This document shows, piece after piece, positions 7,292 through 16,437 of a stretch of DNA of 64,000 bases; position 1 is the stretch's first letter; each line of letters begins with the position of its first letter. The DNA comes from an uncultured Muribaculaceae bacterium. Lineage in GTDB: Bacteria; Bacteroidota; Bacteroidia; Bacteroidales; Muribaculaceae. The stretch lies in contig CAKUQQ010000001.1 in NCBI GenBank assembly GCA_934675575.1, positions 186,001-250,000 of the forward strand, given 5' to 3'. A model generated the notes under the pieces. That model saw nothing but the letters and a program-made list of their open reading frames with translations. It searched no databases and had not been told where the DNA came from. Made by a program: the position numbers and the translations under genes.

Positions 7292-9607
7292 TTATATTGT
7301 CAGGCGAAAGGCTATGCTGAATGTGCGCGCTGCTCCTGGATAGCCACGGAATGTTGCCAAATCATGACCACTGCCGTCAATGCCTCTTTCAAAATATTTT
7401 GTATCAAGCATATTCATGACATTCAAGAAAACATTCATTTTCACCTTATCTCCAATATGTCCACGCCAACCAAGTGTGCAATCAAGCAACTGATAAGACG
7501 GTAGCCGATAGGCATCTTCTTTGTCACTTGATGCGCGGCTTGACGGCTCAAAGTCGGCATACATTCTGGCATTCATTTGCCATGATGCGTTGAAATAGAA
7601 GCCTCTCGGCATGCCAATATTCATTTTTCCACCCAACTGGCTTTGTGGTGCATCACCCACATGCAATCCATTGCACATAATGCTATACTCCTTCAAAGCA
7701 TCACCGCTGAATGAGTCATAAATAATAGCACGTCCAGAATTTTTCCATTTCCACGATGCAGTCATAGCAAAAAAGCTCATTTTAAGCCAGGAAGTCAACT
7801 GTTGATATGCTGTCAGTTCTAAGCCCAAATGCAGTGCATTCAGCCCTTTTATCTGATATTTTTCTGCTGCTTCATCAGCACGCTTTGAGATGTCAACAGT
7901 GAGCGTCTTGTTGCGCCACGAGGCCACATAGCCAGACAATTCCGCACCACCGCCGTTCCAAGTTGTACGCCACCCCACTTCAGCCATAATGTTTTTCTCA
8001 TTTGTAATATCGTTTGTAACGCTCAAGTTGTTTGATGCCAGATACACACCGGCGTATGGCAGACGCGAATTGTAGCCACCATTCACATACACGACATTGC
8101 CTTTATTTACATGATAAAGCGCACCGCCTTTCACACTTGCGCCCCAGCCATGAGCCCACTGCGAATGTTCACCAGTGGCATGGTTGCTTCTGCGATAATT
8201 GCCATTAAACACCGACACGCCAAAATTGGCGTTTATGCGTGATGTGTTATAGCGCAATTGCACATATGATGACAAATGATGTGTAGTTCGCCCATATCGA
8301 GGACCAACCATATTGCCAGGCACGAGCCTACTGCCAGAGGAGGCATCACTCCAGAATTCTCCGCCAAGCAAATCAAGTATCTTCATCTTCTGCCAAGTGG
8401 CGAAATACTGATATTGCGTGCCTGCTCCAAGCGTTAAAGACGTGTTTATAAGATATTCACCCGATGCAATAGCTCCCACTTGTGTGTGTCCCGACAAAAA
8501 ATCTATCATCATGTTTTGCGATGCGCCATTTAGTTTGTTTTCTGCAACAATGGCGTCAAAATCTATGTGTCCGTCCTCAGTTTGATGGCTTATTATATTT
8601 TTTGCCCCGCGTGCTGCATAAGTTGAGCGTCCGCCACCATCGGCGATAGCCACATACACGGAATTGTTCATTTTAAAGCGTTTCAAATCAAGTGCATGTT
8701 GAAGTGTGAAATATGGTTTGAAATAATGGTTGCGCGCAATGCTATATGGCTTGCCGCGCAAATAGCCCCAGTTTTTACTGTAATTTCTGCCATATCGCTT
8801 CACCTCATCATCACTCAAGGCTGTGTTACGCTGGTCGTGAGTTTCTGGAGAACCAAGTGCTGTGAATGTGAGAGTGTGTGTATCTCCTATTTTTTTGCCT
8901 ATCGACAGCAAATAAGACAACGTTTTAACTCCTGTGTGCTGCACATATCCATCACCTTTTATATACGACAGATTTGCATTGACGTTCCACCCATGAGCCA
9001 ACTCACCTGTAGAATATTCCATATTGGTCTTAAAAGTTCCCCATTCATTCATATTTGTGCCAACTACTACTTGTGGTCGTAGCCCAGATGTGCGTGTCAC
9101 AATATTCACACTACCACCCATGGCACAGTCTGCAAGCATTGATGTGCCAAGTCCTTTCTGCACTTGCACAGAATATGTGGCATCAGCAAGCCCAATCCAA
9201 TTGTTCCAATACATTGACCCCGAAGTCAATCCTTGTATTGGAATACCATTGAGCAGTATAGAAATGTTGTCTTGCTTAAAACCTCGCATGTTCAGTGATG
9301 CATCGGCATAACTGCCAGTAGATGCTGTGGCATATACACCAGGAATACCCTGCAACATCTTCACATAGTTTGTTGATGTCACATTCATCAGAATGGTTGA
9401 CGGGGTGATTGTTGTTAGGTTTAGCGGAGTGTTGCCGGCATCGGCAAGATGAGTGTGCACCACCACTTCTTGTAGTGATAGCACAGTGTCAGGGTTCTCT
9501 TGATTTTGTTGCTTGGAGTCTAAACCTTCACCAGCGACAACAGCACTTGCAAGGTTTGGCAGAATTGCTACACCCAACGCAACAAGATAATTCTTTGATT
9601 TCTTCAT
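7292..9607 (-). CDS. TonB-dependent outer-membrane receptor, probable flavin/riboflavin importer
   Basis: TonB-dependent receptor of about 771 residues. The signal peptide starts MKKSKNYLVALGVAIL; I chose the ATG at 9607 over 9634 because it gives a normal signal sequence. A possible TonB box lies in DTVLSLQEVVVHTH. The plug domain covers about residues 65-180 (LQGIPGVYA, LNMRGFKQDNISILLNGIP, GGSVNIVTRTSG), followed by a 22-strand-type barrel ending in FSIAFRLTI. There is no N-terminal carboxypeptidase-like domain and no SusD partner, so it is not a SusC-type glycan importer. An FMN riboswitch about 125 bases upstream on the same strand is the main evidence for substrate. No riboflavin biosynthesis gene is nearby. 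Confidence 0.88.
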   Translation of the reverse strand: MKKSKNYLVALGVAILPNLASAVVAGEGLDSKQQNQENPDTVLSLQEVVVHTHLADAGNTPLNLTTITPSTILMNVTSTNYVKMLQGIPGVYATASTGSYADASLNMRGFKQDNISILLNGIPIQGLTSGSMYWNNWIGLADATYSVQVQKGLGTSMLADCAMGGSVNIVTRTSGLRPQVVVGTNMNEWGTFKTNMEYSTGELAHGWNVNANLSYIKGDGYVQHTGVKTLSYLLSIGKKIGDTHTLTFTALGSPETHDQRNTALSDDEVKRYGRNYSKNWGYLRGKPYSIARNHYFKPYFTLQHALDLKRFKMNNSVYVAIADGGGRSTYAARGAKNIISHQTEDGHIDFDAIVAENKLNGASQNMMIDFLSGHTQVGAIASGEYLINTSLTLGAGTQYQYFATWQKMKILDLLGGEFWSDASSGSRLVPGNMVGPRYGRTTHHLSSYVQLRYNTSRINANFGVSVFNGNYRRSNHATGEHSQWAHGWGASVKGGALYHVNKGNVVYVNGGYNSRLPYAGVYLASNNLSVTNDITNEKNIMAEVGWRTTWNGGGAELSGYVASWRNKTLTVDISKRADEAAEKYQIKGLNALHLGLELTAYQQLTSWLKMSFFAMTASWKWKNSGRAIIYDSFSGDALKEYSIMCNGLHVGDAPQSQLGGKMNIGMPRGFYFNASWQMNARMYADFEPSSRASSDKEDAYRLPSYQLLDCTLGWRGHIGDKVKMNVFLNVMNMLDTKYFERGIDGSGHDLATFRGYPGAARTFSIAFRLTI

Positions 9608-9760
9608 CGAAAAAAGCATTAAATTGTTAAACATTTAGTGTCACAATTCAAGGCTTTTATTTTTCAGACGTTGGCAAGCACAAGTCATTCACATTCTCGG
9701 ATAATCAATTATTAGTTAGTGAGTGTCCTTGAATGTGTTTTTTCTCTATGCTTGTCTAAA

Positions 9761-9908
9761 CTTCTTCTTCCATCCAGACTTTTACTGTCGGTACCGTAAT
9801 TGCAACGGTTCGTGCCACACATATATGCGACAAATAAAGATGTCTTTTGTCACAAAAATGGCTCGCGGACTATACCGCCGGTAGGGATTTTCGCCCTGCC
9901 CTGAAGAG
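9761..9908 (-). ncRNA. FMN riboswitch (RFN element)
   Basis: Read on the minus strand, the conserved RFN blocks occur in order: CTTCAGGGCAGGGCGAAAAT and CCCTACCGGCGG (9875-9906), AGTCCGCGAGCC (9861-9870 region), a long variable arm, then ACCGACAGT and GTCTGGATGGAAGAAG near 9764-9795. This is the FMN-sensing aptamer that normally controls riboflavin synthesis or transport genes. The leader continues about 125 bases to the receptor ATG. In it CACATTC (9731-9737) can pair with GAATGTG (9690-9696), a possible part of the expression platform. High FMN would be expected to lower receptor expression. Confidence 0.93.
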
Positions 9909-9918
9909 TTCACTAATA

Positions 9919-9926
9919 CAAAAGTA
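9919..9926 (-). promoter_or_regulatory. -7 box TACTTTTG upstream of the FMN riboswitch
   Basis: Exact TAnnTTTG match on the minus strand, with an upstream TTG about 20 bases away. It sits just before the aptamer, so the riboswitch would form at the mRNA 5' end. The rest of 9927-10140 shows nothing further that I recognise. Confidence 0.6.
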
Positions 9927-10140
9927 GTAGATTTCTACCAATTCTACAATTTCCACACACAACTCGATTGGAGGTTTCAGAAGAAACATATTGCATTGTG
10001 TCATTTATTTATATTTATTGTCGTTGGGAGAAAAAATGGCAAAGTCCAATACTAGCACGAAATAGGGTGGGCTGTGGCTAATTTGGTGTCATAGCCCATT
10101 TATTTGTGGCGATTTAGGCAAGTTGCTGGCCGAGATTGGT

Positions 10141-10148
10141 TATATTTG
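10141..10148 (+). promoter_or_regulatory. -7 box TATATTTG upstream of the GH3-family gene
   Basis: Exact TAnnTTTG match, 33 bases before the ATG at 10182. Confidence 0.55.
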
Positions 10149-10181
10149 CATACGTAAAAAAACGAAAAAGATTGTTTTGCA

Positions 10182-11702
10182 ATGATTGATTTCACACCAT
10201 TAGTCCGCAACCACTTTTTGAGCCGGCTTTATCAGCAGACGCGCTACATTGACCACGCCGACAGCATTCAGCAGGGCGAGCTTGTGAAGCTGATAGAGAA
10301 AGCCGCGCTCACAGAGATTGGGCGCAAATACGACTTCTCAAAGATTCGCACCTACAAGCAGTTTGCTTCCACGGTGCCGCTCTATCGCTATGAGGACTTG
10401 AAGCCGCAAATAATGCGCATGGTGGGCGGTGAAGCAAATGTGCTGTGGCCAGGCAAGACATTCAACTTTGCGCAGTCGTCGGGCACAAGCGACTCGAAAA
10501 GCAAATACATACCCGTCACGCGCGACTCCTTTAGGCTAAACCATTATCAGGGAGCAAGCGATGTGGTGTCGCACTACCTCAATCTCAATCCCAATAGCCG
10601 CTTGTTTTCTGGCAAGGCATTTATTTTGGGCGGAAGTTTTGCCAATGAGCTTGACCTGAAACCTGGCGTGAAAGTGGGCGATTTGTCGGCAAACCTGATT
10701 GACAACATCAATCCTCTTGCCAACATATTCAGAATACCGTCAAAAAAAGTGGCTCTGATGAAAGATTGGAGCGAGAAGCTGCCGGCGCTCGTTGATGCCT
10801 GTGTCAATGCCAATGTCACTAATCTGTCGGGTGTGCCGTCGTGGTTCTTGACGGTAATAAAGCAAGTTATGGCACGCAAGGGTGTGGGCTGTCTGCACGA
10901 AGTGTGGCCCAACCTTGAGGTTTTTTTTCACGGTGGAATTGACTTTGAGCCATATCGTGAGCAATATGAGAAGATATGCGACATGAGCAAAATGCACTTT
11001 CTCAACACCTACAATGCCAGTGAGGGCTTCTTTGCCGTGCAGAGCGACTGGAGCACCACAGCCATGCTGCTGCTGCTCGACATAGGCGTTTTCTTTGAGT
11101 TCCTGCCCATTGAGGACACTGACAGCTCCATGCCCGAAGTTTACCCTATATGGGAAGTGGAGCAGGGTCGCACCTATGAGCTTGTGATTACTGCCTGCAA
11201 TGGCTTGTGGCGCTACCGCATAGGCGACACTGTGCGCATTGAGCAGCTCCACCCGGTGAAAATAAGCATTGCCGGACGCACCAAGAGCTTCATCAATGCC
11301 TTTGGCGAGGAACTCATGGTGGGCAATGCCGACTATGCCATGGCCCAGGCGCAGCGTGAGACTGGGGCTGAGGTGGCAAACTACACCGCCGCGCCCGTGT
11401 ATGCCTGTCCCGATGTGCGCGCGCACCACCAGTGGCTCATAGAATTCAGTCGCGAGCCTCGCGACATGGCGGCGTTTATAAGCGCGCTCGACGCCCACCT
11501 CAAGGCTTGCAACAGCGACTATGAGGCAAAACGCAAGTCCGACATATTTCTGTGTGCTCCCACCGTGGTTGTGGCCAAGCAGGGCTTGTTTGACCACTGG
11601 CTGGCAAGCACAGGCAAACTTGGCGGCCAGCGCAAGGTGCCGCGCTTGAGCAACAACCGCACCATAATTGAGGACATGCTTGCCATTAACAAGCGGCTTT
11701 GA
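10182..11702 (+). CDS. GH3 auxin-responsive promoter family protein (acyl-adenylating enzyme)
   Basis: Protein of 506 residues in the GH3 family (PF03321), ANL-superfamily enzymes that adenylate a carboxylic acid and, in plants, join it to an amino acid. The phosphate-binding loop AQSSGTSDSKSKYIPVT is near residue 93. Later motifs include LNTYNASEGFFAV (nucleotide-binding), LWRYRIGDTVRIE and AGRTKSFINAFGEELMV before the small C-terminal domain. Bacteroidota commonly carry this family but the substrate is not known; hormone conjugation should not be inferred. A small monooxygenase-fold protein follows after 57 bases and may be cotranscribed. Confidence 0.9.
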   Translation: MIDFTPLVRNHFLSRLYQQTRYIDHADSIQQGELVKLIEKAALTEIGRKYDFSKIRTYKQFASTVPLYRYEDLKPQIMRMVGGEANVLWPGKTFNFAQSSGTSDSKSKYIPVTRDSFRLNHYQGASDVVSHYLNLNPNSRLFSGKAFILGGSFANELDLKPGVKVGDLSANLIDNINPLANIFRIPSKKVALMKDWSEKLPALVDACVNANVTNLSGVPSWFLTVIKQVMARKGVGCLHEVWPNLEVFFHGGIDFEPYREQYEKICDMSKMHFLNTYNASEGFFAVQSDWSTTAMLLLLDIGVFFEFLPIEDTDSSMPEVYPIWEVEQGRTYELVITACNGLWRYRIGDTVRIEQLHPVKISIAGRTKSFINAFGEELMVGNADYAMAQAQRETGAEVANYTAAPVYACPDVRAHHQWLIEFSREPRDMAAFISALDAHLKACNSDYEAKRKSDIFLCAPTVVVAKQGLFDHWLASTGKLGGQRKVPRLSNNRTIIEDMLAINKRL

Positions 11703-11759
11703 GCTCCTCTTGATTTTCTTGAAAAAACACTTATAACGCATAAAACAAATTTTAAAGCT

Positions 11760-12068
11760 ATGATTAGGTTAAACGCTTTTTTTACCGTTAAAAAAGAAGT
11801 TGAGACCAGCAAGGTGCTCGACTTGGCAAAACAATTAGTTGAAAAATCGCTCAAAGACGAGGGTTGCGTGTCATACGGCATCTTCCAGAGCGGAACAGAC
11901 AAGCGCGTGATGATGTTTTGCGAGACTTGGAAAGACCAGGAGTCGCTCGACAAGCACAGCGCCTCAAAGCACTTCACCACTATAGTGCCGCAAATCGAAG
12001 CACTCACCGTTGACGGACTCAAGTGCGAGCGTTTTGAGTTTCCGTTCAGAAAGTGGGAGTCAGACTGA
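11760..12068 (+). CDS. Antibiotic biosynthesis monooxygenase-fold protein (YgiN-like)
   Basis: Small protein of 102 residues with the dimeric alpha-beta barrel of the ABM/YgiN family, whose members act as quinol monooxygenases or in small-molecule oxidation. The pattern MIRLNAFFTVKKE, a long helix, DEGCVSYGIFQS, FCETWKDQESLDKHSASKHF is characteristic, with His residues in the usual place. Substrate unknown. It lies between the GH3-family gene and a strong terminator and is the last gene of this transcript. Confidence 0.8.
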   Translation: MIRLNAFFTVKKEVETSKVLDLAKQLVEKSLKDEGCVSYGIFQSGTDKRVMMFCETWKDQESLDKHSASKHFTTIVPQIEALTVDGLKCERFEFPFRKWESD

Positions 12069-12118
12069 TTGTTAGTAACACTTAAAAAACAATCAGCCAC
12101 ACAGGCATTAATAATTAG

Positions 12119-12163
12119 CGTGCCTTGCAGAAAAACACTCTGCAAGGCACGTTTTCTTTTTTC
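12119..12163 (+). terminator. Terminator between convergent genes
   Basis: CGTGCCTTGCAGA (12119-12131) pairs with TCTGCAAGGCACG (12139-12151), followed by TTTTCTTTTTT. A 13-bp perfect stem, strong for the + strand. Confidence 0.9.
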
Positions 12164-12205
12164 TCAGTTTGCCGCTCTGTGGCAAGTGCTGTGTGTGCGC
12201 GAAGC

Positions 12206-14161
12206 TCAAGGCTGCAACTTGTTTTCGTTCATGCGCCACATATATTGCTGTATTATGGCCTTTAGCTCCGTTTCAAGGCGGTTTTGTTGCGGCACTTTAC
12301 CCACTATGTTGTGTTGCAGCAGAGGGTCGCTCTTGAAGCGGTAGGCGGCTTTCACGTTTTGTCCGTCAAACTGTATCATGTAGTCACCTTTCAGATACTG
12401 GTATATGCCGTTGTTGTAGTTCACAGCCCAAGTGTCTTGCGGCGGTGTGCTGAGCAGGTCGGAGCCAAACGCCACATAAGGCTTGTCGTAGCCGAGCAGG
12501 TGCATCAGCGTGGGCATGATGTCTATTTGCTGTGCAATCACATCGGTGCGCATGCCGGGCTTTATGCTGCCGTCGGGCGTGTAGAATAGTATGGGTATTG
12601 AGTATAGGCCGAGGTCGGTCTTATATTCCGCATGCTTGTTGAGGTTTGTGTGGTCGGCCACAATCACAAAAATCGTGTTTTTGTACCATGGCTGGTGTGC
12701 CGCACGCTCAAAGAATTTGCGCAGAGCCATGTCGGTGTAGCGAATGCACTTGTGAATGGGCAGTCCGCCCTCCTCGCGATACACGTTGGCATATTGTGCC
12801 GGCACTTTGTAGGGGTGGTGTGAGCTTGCACTGAACACTGTGGTCACAAACGGCTGCTTAAAGTGTTCCATCTCGTCGAGCGTGAACTGGAAGAAAGGCT
12901 CGTCCCATATAGCCCACTTGCCGTCGAAGTCGTCCATGCCGTGATATTTTGGCGATTTGCAGTATTCGTTCAGCCCGAAGTAGTCTTTGTAGCCTATGGC
13001 GTGGGCAAATGCCCCGAAGCCCATGGATATGTTGTGGCCACCGTGGAAAAATGCGCTGTAATAGCCCTTGGGGGCGAGCATAGATGCCACACCGCTCACT
13101 TTGTTGAGCGACGCCGGTGTGAGGAAGAAAGGCTCCACAAACATAGGTATGCTCGACAGCACCGACGGCATTGCGTCCATGCTTATGCGGCCGTTGGCGT
13201 AGCTATACTTAAACGTGAGTGATTTTGGCACCAGGCTGTCAACAAACGGCATGTAGCCTTTGTAGTGTCCGCCCTCAAGAGTGGGGTTTAGGCTGCCTAT
13301 ATATTCTTTGCCCATGCTCTCCATTATGAGTATCACCACGTTTTTCTTGCCGAGCGACAGTGAGTCGGGTTTGGGCGTGATGATGGGCTGGTAAGTCTTG
13401 GCCATTTGGTAGAGTGTCATGTAGTGTGGCGTGACATACACTTTCTTGCCTATGCTGCGGATTATGGAAAACGGTGTGTTGAGCACGAGCACCGACTCCA
13501 CAGGACGGTTCACATATTCGTTGGCGTTGCTTATGGTGATGGGGCGTGTGCCGGCAGTTGCGCTGCCGCGTATGCCTATTACCGCCATAGGAGCCACCAC
13601 AGCGAGCGAAACCAGTTGAGTGGTATAATATTTCCAACCGCGGTCAAAAACCTCCACACGCGCCGTCACAAAGCATTTCCACAGCATTGTCACCAGCACT
13701 GCAAACACCAGCACCAGATACCAGTGGTTGACAAACTCGGTGAGGAATATAGACCCTATGTTGCTCTCGTTGGTAAACTCGCTGAACACGGTGATTGTGC
13801 TGCGCCGGCCAGTATATTGGAAATAAACCGAGTCGATGAGGTTTGAAGCCGCTCCGGCAGCGTTTGTCACCACAAAAATCCACTTAAGCACGTTTTGAAA
13901 TTTCGGAAATTCCTTCAGGTGCAACGGCAGCAGTGTGAGCGCGAGATACAGGGCATTGATGTAGAGAAGTGCCGAGGTGTCAAACACCAGCGCGCCCTTG
14001 AGCATGTTGGCTGCAAGAGGGCACGACATATAGGGAGCATATGTGCTCCAGTTGACAGCAAAAAATGCCACGCGCGTGAGCATGAACACTGCGTATGCCA
14101 CCAGCATATTGATGGCAGCGGCACAGATATTTGAATGGATTATTTTTCTTGTGGTTGTCAT
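12206..14161 (-). CDS. LtaS-type sulfatase-fold membrane enzyme
   Basis: Protein of 651 residues in the LTA synthase/sulfatase family (PF00884, alkaline phosphatase superfamily). There are five N-terminal membrane helices (residues about 10-190), a linker, then an extracytoplasmic catalytic domain. Metal and nucleophile motifs are NVVILIMESMGKEY (Glu ligand), ANGRISMDAMPS (Ser where LtaS has its Thr nucleophile), ASSHHPYKVP and IFVIVADHT (Asp-His ligands). Bacteroidota lack lipoteichoic acid, so a phosphoglycerol or phosphoethanolamine transfer to another envelope polymer is more likely (inference). A -7 box lies four bases before the ATG. Confidence 0.88.
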   Translation of the reverse strand: MTTTRKIIHSNICAAAINMLVAYAVFMLTRVAFFAVNWSTYAPYMSCPLAANMLKGALVFDTSALLYINALYLALTLLPLHLKEFPKFQNVLKWIFVVTNAAGAASNLIDSVYFQYTGRRSTITVFSEFTNESNIGSIFLTEFVNHWYLVLVFAVLVTMLWKCFVTARVEVFDRGWKYYTTQLVSLAVVAPMAVIGIRGSATAGTRPITISNANEYVNRPVESVLVLNTPFSIIRSIGKKVYVTPHYMTLYQMAKTYQPIITPKPDSLSLGKKNVVILIMESMGKEYIGSLNPTLEGGHYKGYMPFVDSLVPKSLTFKYSYANGRISMDAMPSVLSSIPMFVEPFFLTPASLNKVSGVASMLAPKGYYSAFFHGGHNISMGFGAFAHAIGYKDYFGLNEYCKSPKYHGMDDFDGKWAIWDEPFFQFTLDEMEHFKQPFVTTVFSASSHHPYKVPAQYANVYREEGGLPIHKCIRYTDMALRKFFERAAHQPWYKNTIFVIVADHTNLNKHAEYKTDLGLYSIPILFYTPDGSIKPGMRTDVIAQQIDIMPTLMHLLGYDKPYVAFGSDLLSTPPQDTWAVNYNNGIYQYLKGDYMIQFDGQNVKAAYRFKSDPLLQHNIVGKVPQQNRLETELKAIIQQYMWRMNENKLQP

Positions 14162-14165
14162 GCTG

Positions 14166-14173
14166 CAAAATTA
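14166..14173 (-). promoter_or_regulatory. -7 box TAATTTTG of the sulfatase-fold gene
   Basis: Exact TAnnTTTG match, only four bases (CAGC) before the ATG at 14161. Same arrangement as the porin gene, predicting a leaderless mRNA. Confidence 0.6.
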
Positions 14174-14296
14174 CGAAAATATCGCATAATCCAAAAGCTG
14201 GCATAAATACACACACAACGCCCTCTCTTGGAGCAGGCTGTGTGGTGGCGACTCTGCTTCAAGCAAGGAAGTGTTGTGTCTTGTTTTTCTGTCTGG

Positions 14297-14614
14297 TCAG
14301 TCGAGGTGAAAAACCTCCTCAATCGGAATGCTCACAGGTGAGTTGTCAGGGTTGACGTCCATGATGTCGGCCATCATGTCCCACCATTTTTGGGTGATGG
14401 GGTCAACATTGCTGGTGTCTTGGCTGTTGGTGTCCTTGCTGCACTCCTGGTAGGCAAACAGCAGGTTGGTGTCCTTGTCCCAGAAAATGCTGTAATTGCT
14501 CACTCCAGAGTCTTTGATCATCTGTTTGAGTTCTGGCCAAATGGCGGCATGACGGCGTGCATATTCCTTTTCCATGCCTGGTTTCAGATACATTTTAAAT
14601 GCAAATCGTTTCAT
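14297..14614 (-). CDS. rhaM: L-rhamnose mutarotase
   Basis: Cytoplasmic protein of 105 residues that interconverts the alpha and beta anomers of L-rhamnose, supplying the form used by rhamnose isomerase. Family features are FKMYLKPGMEKEYARRHAAI with the catalytic His, WPELKQMIKDSGVSNYSIF, and the Trp pair in TQKWWDMMADIMD. Length is exactly that of RhaM/RhaU. It is about 25 kb away from the rha operon at 39-49 kb, so its regulation could differ. The flanking sequences 14162-14296 and 14615-14804 hold no other gene that I can support. Confidence 0.92.
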   Translation of the reverse strand: MKRFAFKMYLKPGMEKEYARRHAAIWPELKQMIKDSGVSNYSIFWDKDTNLLFAYQECSKDTNSQDTSNVDPITQKWWDMMADIMDVNPDNSPVSIPIEEVFHLD

Positions 14615-14804
14615 AGCTGCATTAATTTGAATAATTAGAGTTTATAGTTCAATGGTTGTGAAGTGTAGTGCCTCATTGTGCTGCCATGCAGCGCAGCGTG
14701 GCGGTCTTCATTGCTGAAGCCAAATTTAGCGATTAATCATGGTTCACGCAACTGTTGTGCGAGGTTTTGCGACAGGAAAACTTGAAAAGAGAAAAAATGT
14801 GCTC

Positions 14805-15668
14805 CTAAAAGTCGCTGAAGAAGCGTGGCCTTATGAGCAGACCCACGCGCAGACGCGAGCGAAACTTGTTGTAGTCGAGCAAGTTTTCGCCATAGCCGTT
14901 GTAGTATTCCACAAAAAGAAACTGGTTGTCTTTTTTGCGCAGACGCACACCAAGTTGGGCTATAGTGTTGACATTCAGATTCCACCCTTTGCGTTTCACA
15001 AACACCATCGACATCACGAACCTGTTGTCGGCACTCATGGCTTGAAAGCCCGATTGATATATGCCGCTGTAGCGCAAAATGTCGCGGTTGTTCTCGCCGT
15101 CGATGATAGGAATCCAGTATTTTGCGAAAATCATTAGCTGTGGGTCAACGAAAATGTTGCCGCTGAACGAAATTTTGTTCCAGCTGCGTGAGGCGAGCTT
15201 GTCGCGTCCGTTTGACTCATGCTCTATCATCACCGTCAGGCTGCCTATCATGCGGTCTTTCACAAACAGCAGTTTCGACAGGCCGAGTCCGGGATTGAAG
15301 TTGAGGTCGCGCATTGGCAGCGAATTCTCAAACACGCTCCACACACACTTTTGCGAATAGGTGAGAAACAGATAGGAGTGAAAGGGCAGGGTGCTGTTGG
15401 TGAGTCGCTGCTTGAAGCTGATGTTGAATTTCACGTCGCTGTTGTGCTGCGTGGGTTTTGCGCCCACCACAGTGCCTATGGTGAAGTAGTTGTCCTTAAA
15501 CAACGAAAAATAGGGCTGATGGTCGTAGTAGTTGCGTATGCTGTCGATTTTGCTCTGGTAATCAGGTGTTTCGACAATCTGGCACCAGCCTGTTGTAGCA
15601 GCCAGAGCCAAAACCAAAGTCATTGCTAATCTTGAAACTCGCTTAATTGTTGTCGAAATCCAAATCAT
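14805..15668 (-). CDS. pldA: Outer-membrane phospholipase A (OMPLA/PldA family)
   Basis: Beta-barrel of 287 residues with a signal peptide (cleavage near TGWCQ). It hydrolyses phospholipids in the outer leaflet of the outer membrane and helps keep lipid asymmetry. The catalytic His-Ser-Asn signature is visible as EHESNGRDKLASRSWNK near residue 170, and YSQKCVWSVFENS and RDLNFNPGLG match the family. Length is normal. A -7 box TAATTTTG lies at 15690-15697. It is transcribed separately from the DUF4923 gene upstream. Confidence 0.9.
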   Translation of the reverse strand: MIWISTTIKRVSRLAMTLVLALAATTGWCQIVETPDYQSKIDSIRNYYDHQPYFSLFKDNYFTIGTVVGAKPTQHNSDVKFNISFKQRLTNSTLPFHSYLFLTYSQKCVWSVFENSLPMRDLNFNPGLGLSKLLFVKDRMIGSLTVMIEHESNGRDKLASRSWNKISFSGNIFVDPQLMIFAKYWIPIIDGENNRDILRYSGIYQSGFQAMSADNRFVMSMVFVKRKGWNLNVNTIAQLGVRLRKKDNQFLFVEYYNGYGENLLDYNKFRSRLRVGLLIRPRFFSDF

Positions 15669-15689
15669 TGCCGTTTTTTACCCTTTGCG

Positions 15690-15697
15690 CAAAATTA
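15690..15697 (-). promoter_or_regulatory. -7 box TAATTTTG of pldA
   Basis: Exact TAnnTTTG match, 21 bases before the ATG at 15668. Confidence 0.55.
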
Positions 15698-15745
15698 TGA
15701 AATTTGTTTCATTCCTCACTCCTTTTACCCCCAAATTCACCATCA

Positions 15746-16327
15746 TCAGCGACGTTTGAGCGAAAAACCTACCATTACGTCGGTGTAGTTGGCCGACAGG
15801 GCTGAAAGCATTTTCACTGCTGGATTTTGGCTGAAAGTGCTCAGAAGTTGGGCAGCATAGAGCAGCTTGTCGGTGTCAAACAGCAGCTGACATTCTTTTT
15901 TCCCTTTACGCACTAGTCGCGCCTTGAACGGCAGGTAATGCCAATACATGGTGATTTGCTCCGAGGCGGCATCGTAGGTGTAGCGGCCGTTTATGTCATG
16001 CCCTGGCAGATGCAGGCTATAGTTGCCGTCGGGCTGCAGCTCCATAGCCATGCCCATAGATTTCAACTTCAACTTGTCGAAAGCCTTGCCAAGCTTTTTC
16101 TTGATTTTTGACTTGGCTATGGGTTTGCCAAGTTTTGAGATTATGTTTTTGCCTTTGGCATCAACGGCTGGGCTCTGGTATTGCCAAGTTCCGGCTATTG
16201 CCTTGCAATTCTCGGTGCTGGCGCTTTGCTCGGCAGCCACCACCGCGCTGTCGGTCAGTTCCTGTGCCGCTCCTGTGCCCACTGCCAGCAGTGTGGCTAA
16301 GGCTGCTGTGACTAATAATCGTTTCAT
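15746..16327 (-). CDS. DUF4923 (lipocalin-like) secreted protein
   Basis: Exported protein of 193 residues with a signal peptide (MKRLLVTAALATLLAVGTGA). After a short linker the body starts AIAGTWQYQSPAV, a lipocalin-like opening, and continues with strands such as MAMELQPDGNYSLHLPG and RYTYDAASEQITMYWHYLP. This matches the DUF4923 family found in Bacteroidales. Function unknown. The basic stretch KSKIKKKLGKAFDKLKLKS is usual for the family. Confidence 0.75.
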   Translation of the reverse strand: MKRLLVTAALATLLAVGTGAAQELTDSAVVAAEQSASTENCKAIAGTWQYQSPAVDAKGKNIISKLGKPIAKSKIKKKLGKAFDKLKLKSMGMAMELQPDGNYSLHLPGHDINGRYTYDAASEQITMYWHYLPFKARLVRKGKKECQLLFDTDKLLYAAQLLSTFSQNPAVKMLSALSANYTDVMVGFSLKRR

Positions 16328-16352
16328 ACTGTGCTGTTTTGCTATCAGGCTG

Positions 16353-16360
16353 CAAAATTA
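16353..16360 (-). promoter_or_regulatory. -7 box TAATTTTG of the DUF4923 gene
   Basis: Exact TAnnTTTG match, 25 bases before the ATG at 16327. Immediately upstream, AAACCGCCCTTG-type inverted sequence (16376-16402) may form the terminator of the next gene. Confidence 0.55.
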
Positions 16361-16437
16361 CAAAAAAAACAGCAAGGGCGGTTCCACTAATGAAACCGCC
16401 CTTGTGCATTATGTGTGGTTATTTAAGTTTCTGAAAC

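Noticed and set aside
7292..9607. SusC-type glycan importer
   Set aside because: There is no carboxypeptidase-like N-terminal extension and no SusD gene beside it, and the upstream riboswitch points to flavin.
9761..9908. TPP or cobalamin riboswitch, often found before TonB receptors
   Set aside because: The conserved blocks match the FMN (RFN) element; neither a THI box nor a B12 box is visible.
10740..11741. Open frame of 333 codons on the minus strand
   Set aside because: It is antisense to the GH3-family gene, has a His/Ala-rich composition typical of reverse-strand reading, and shows no known motif.
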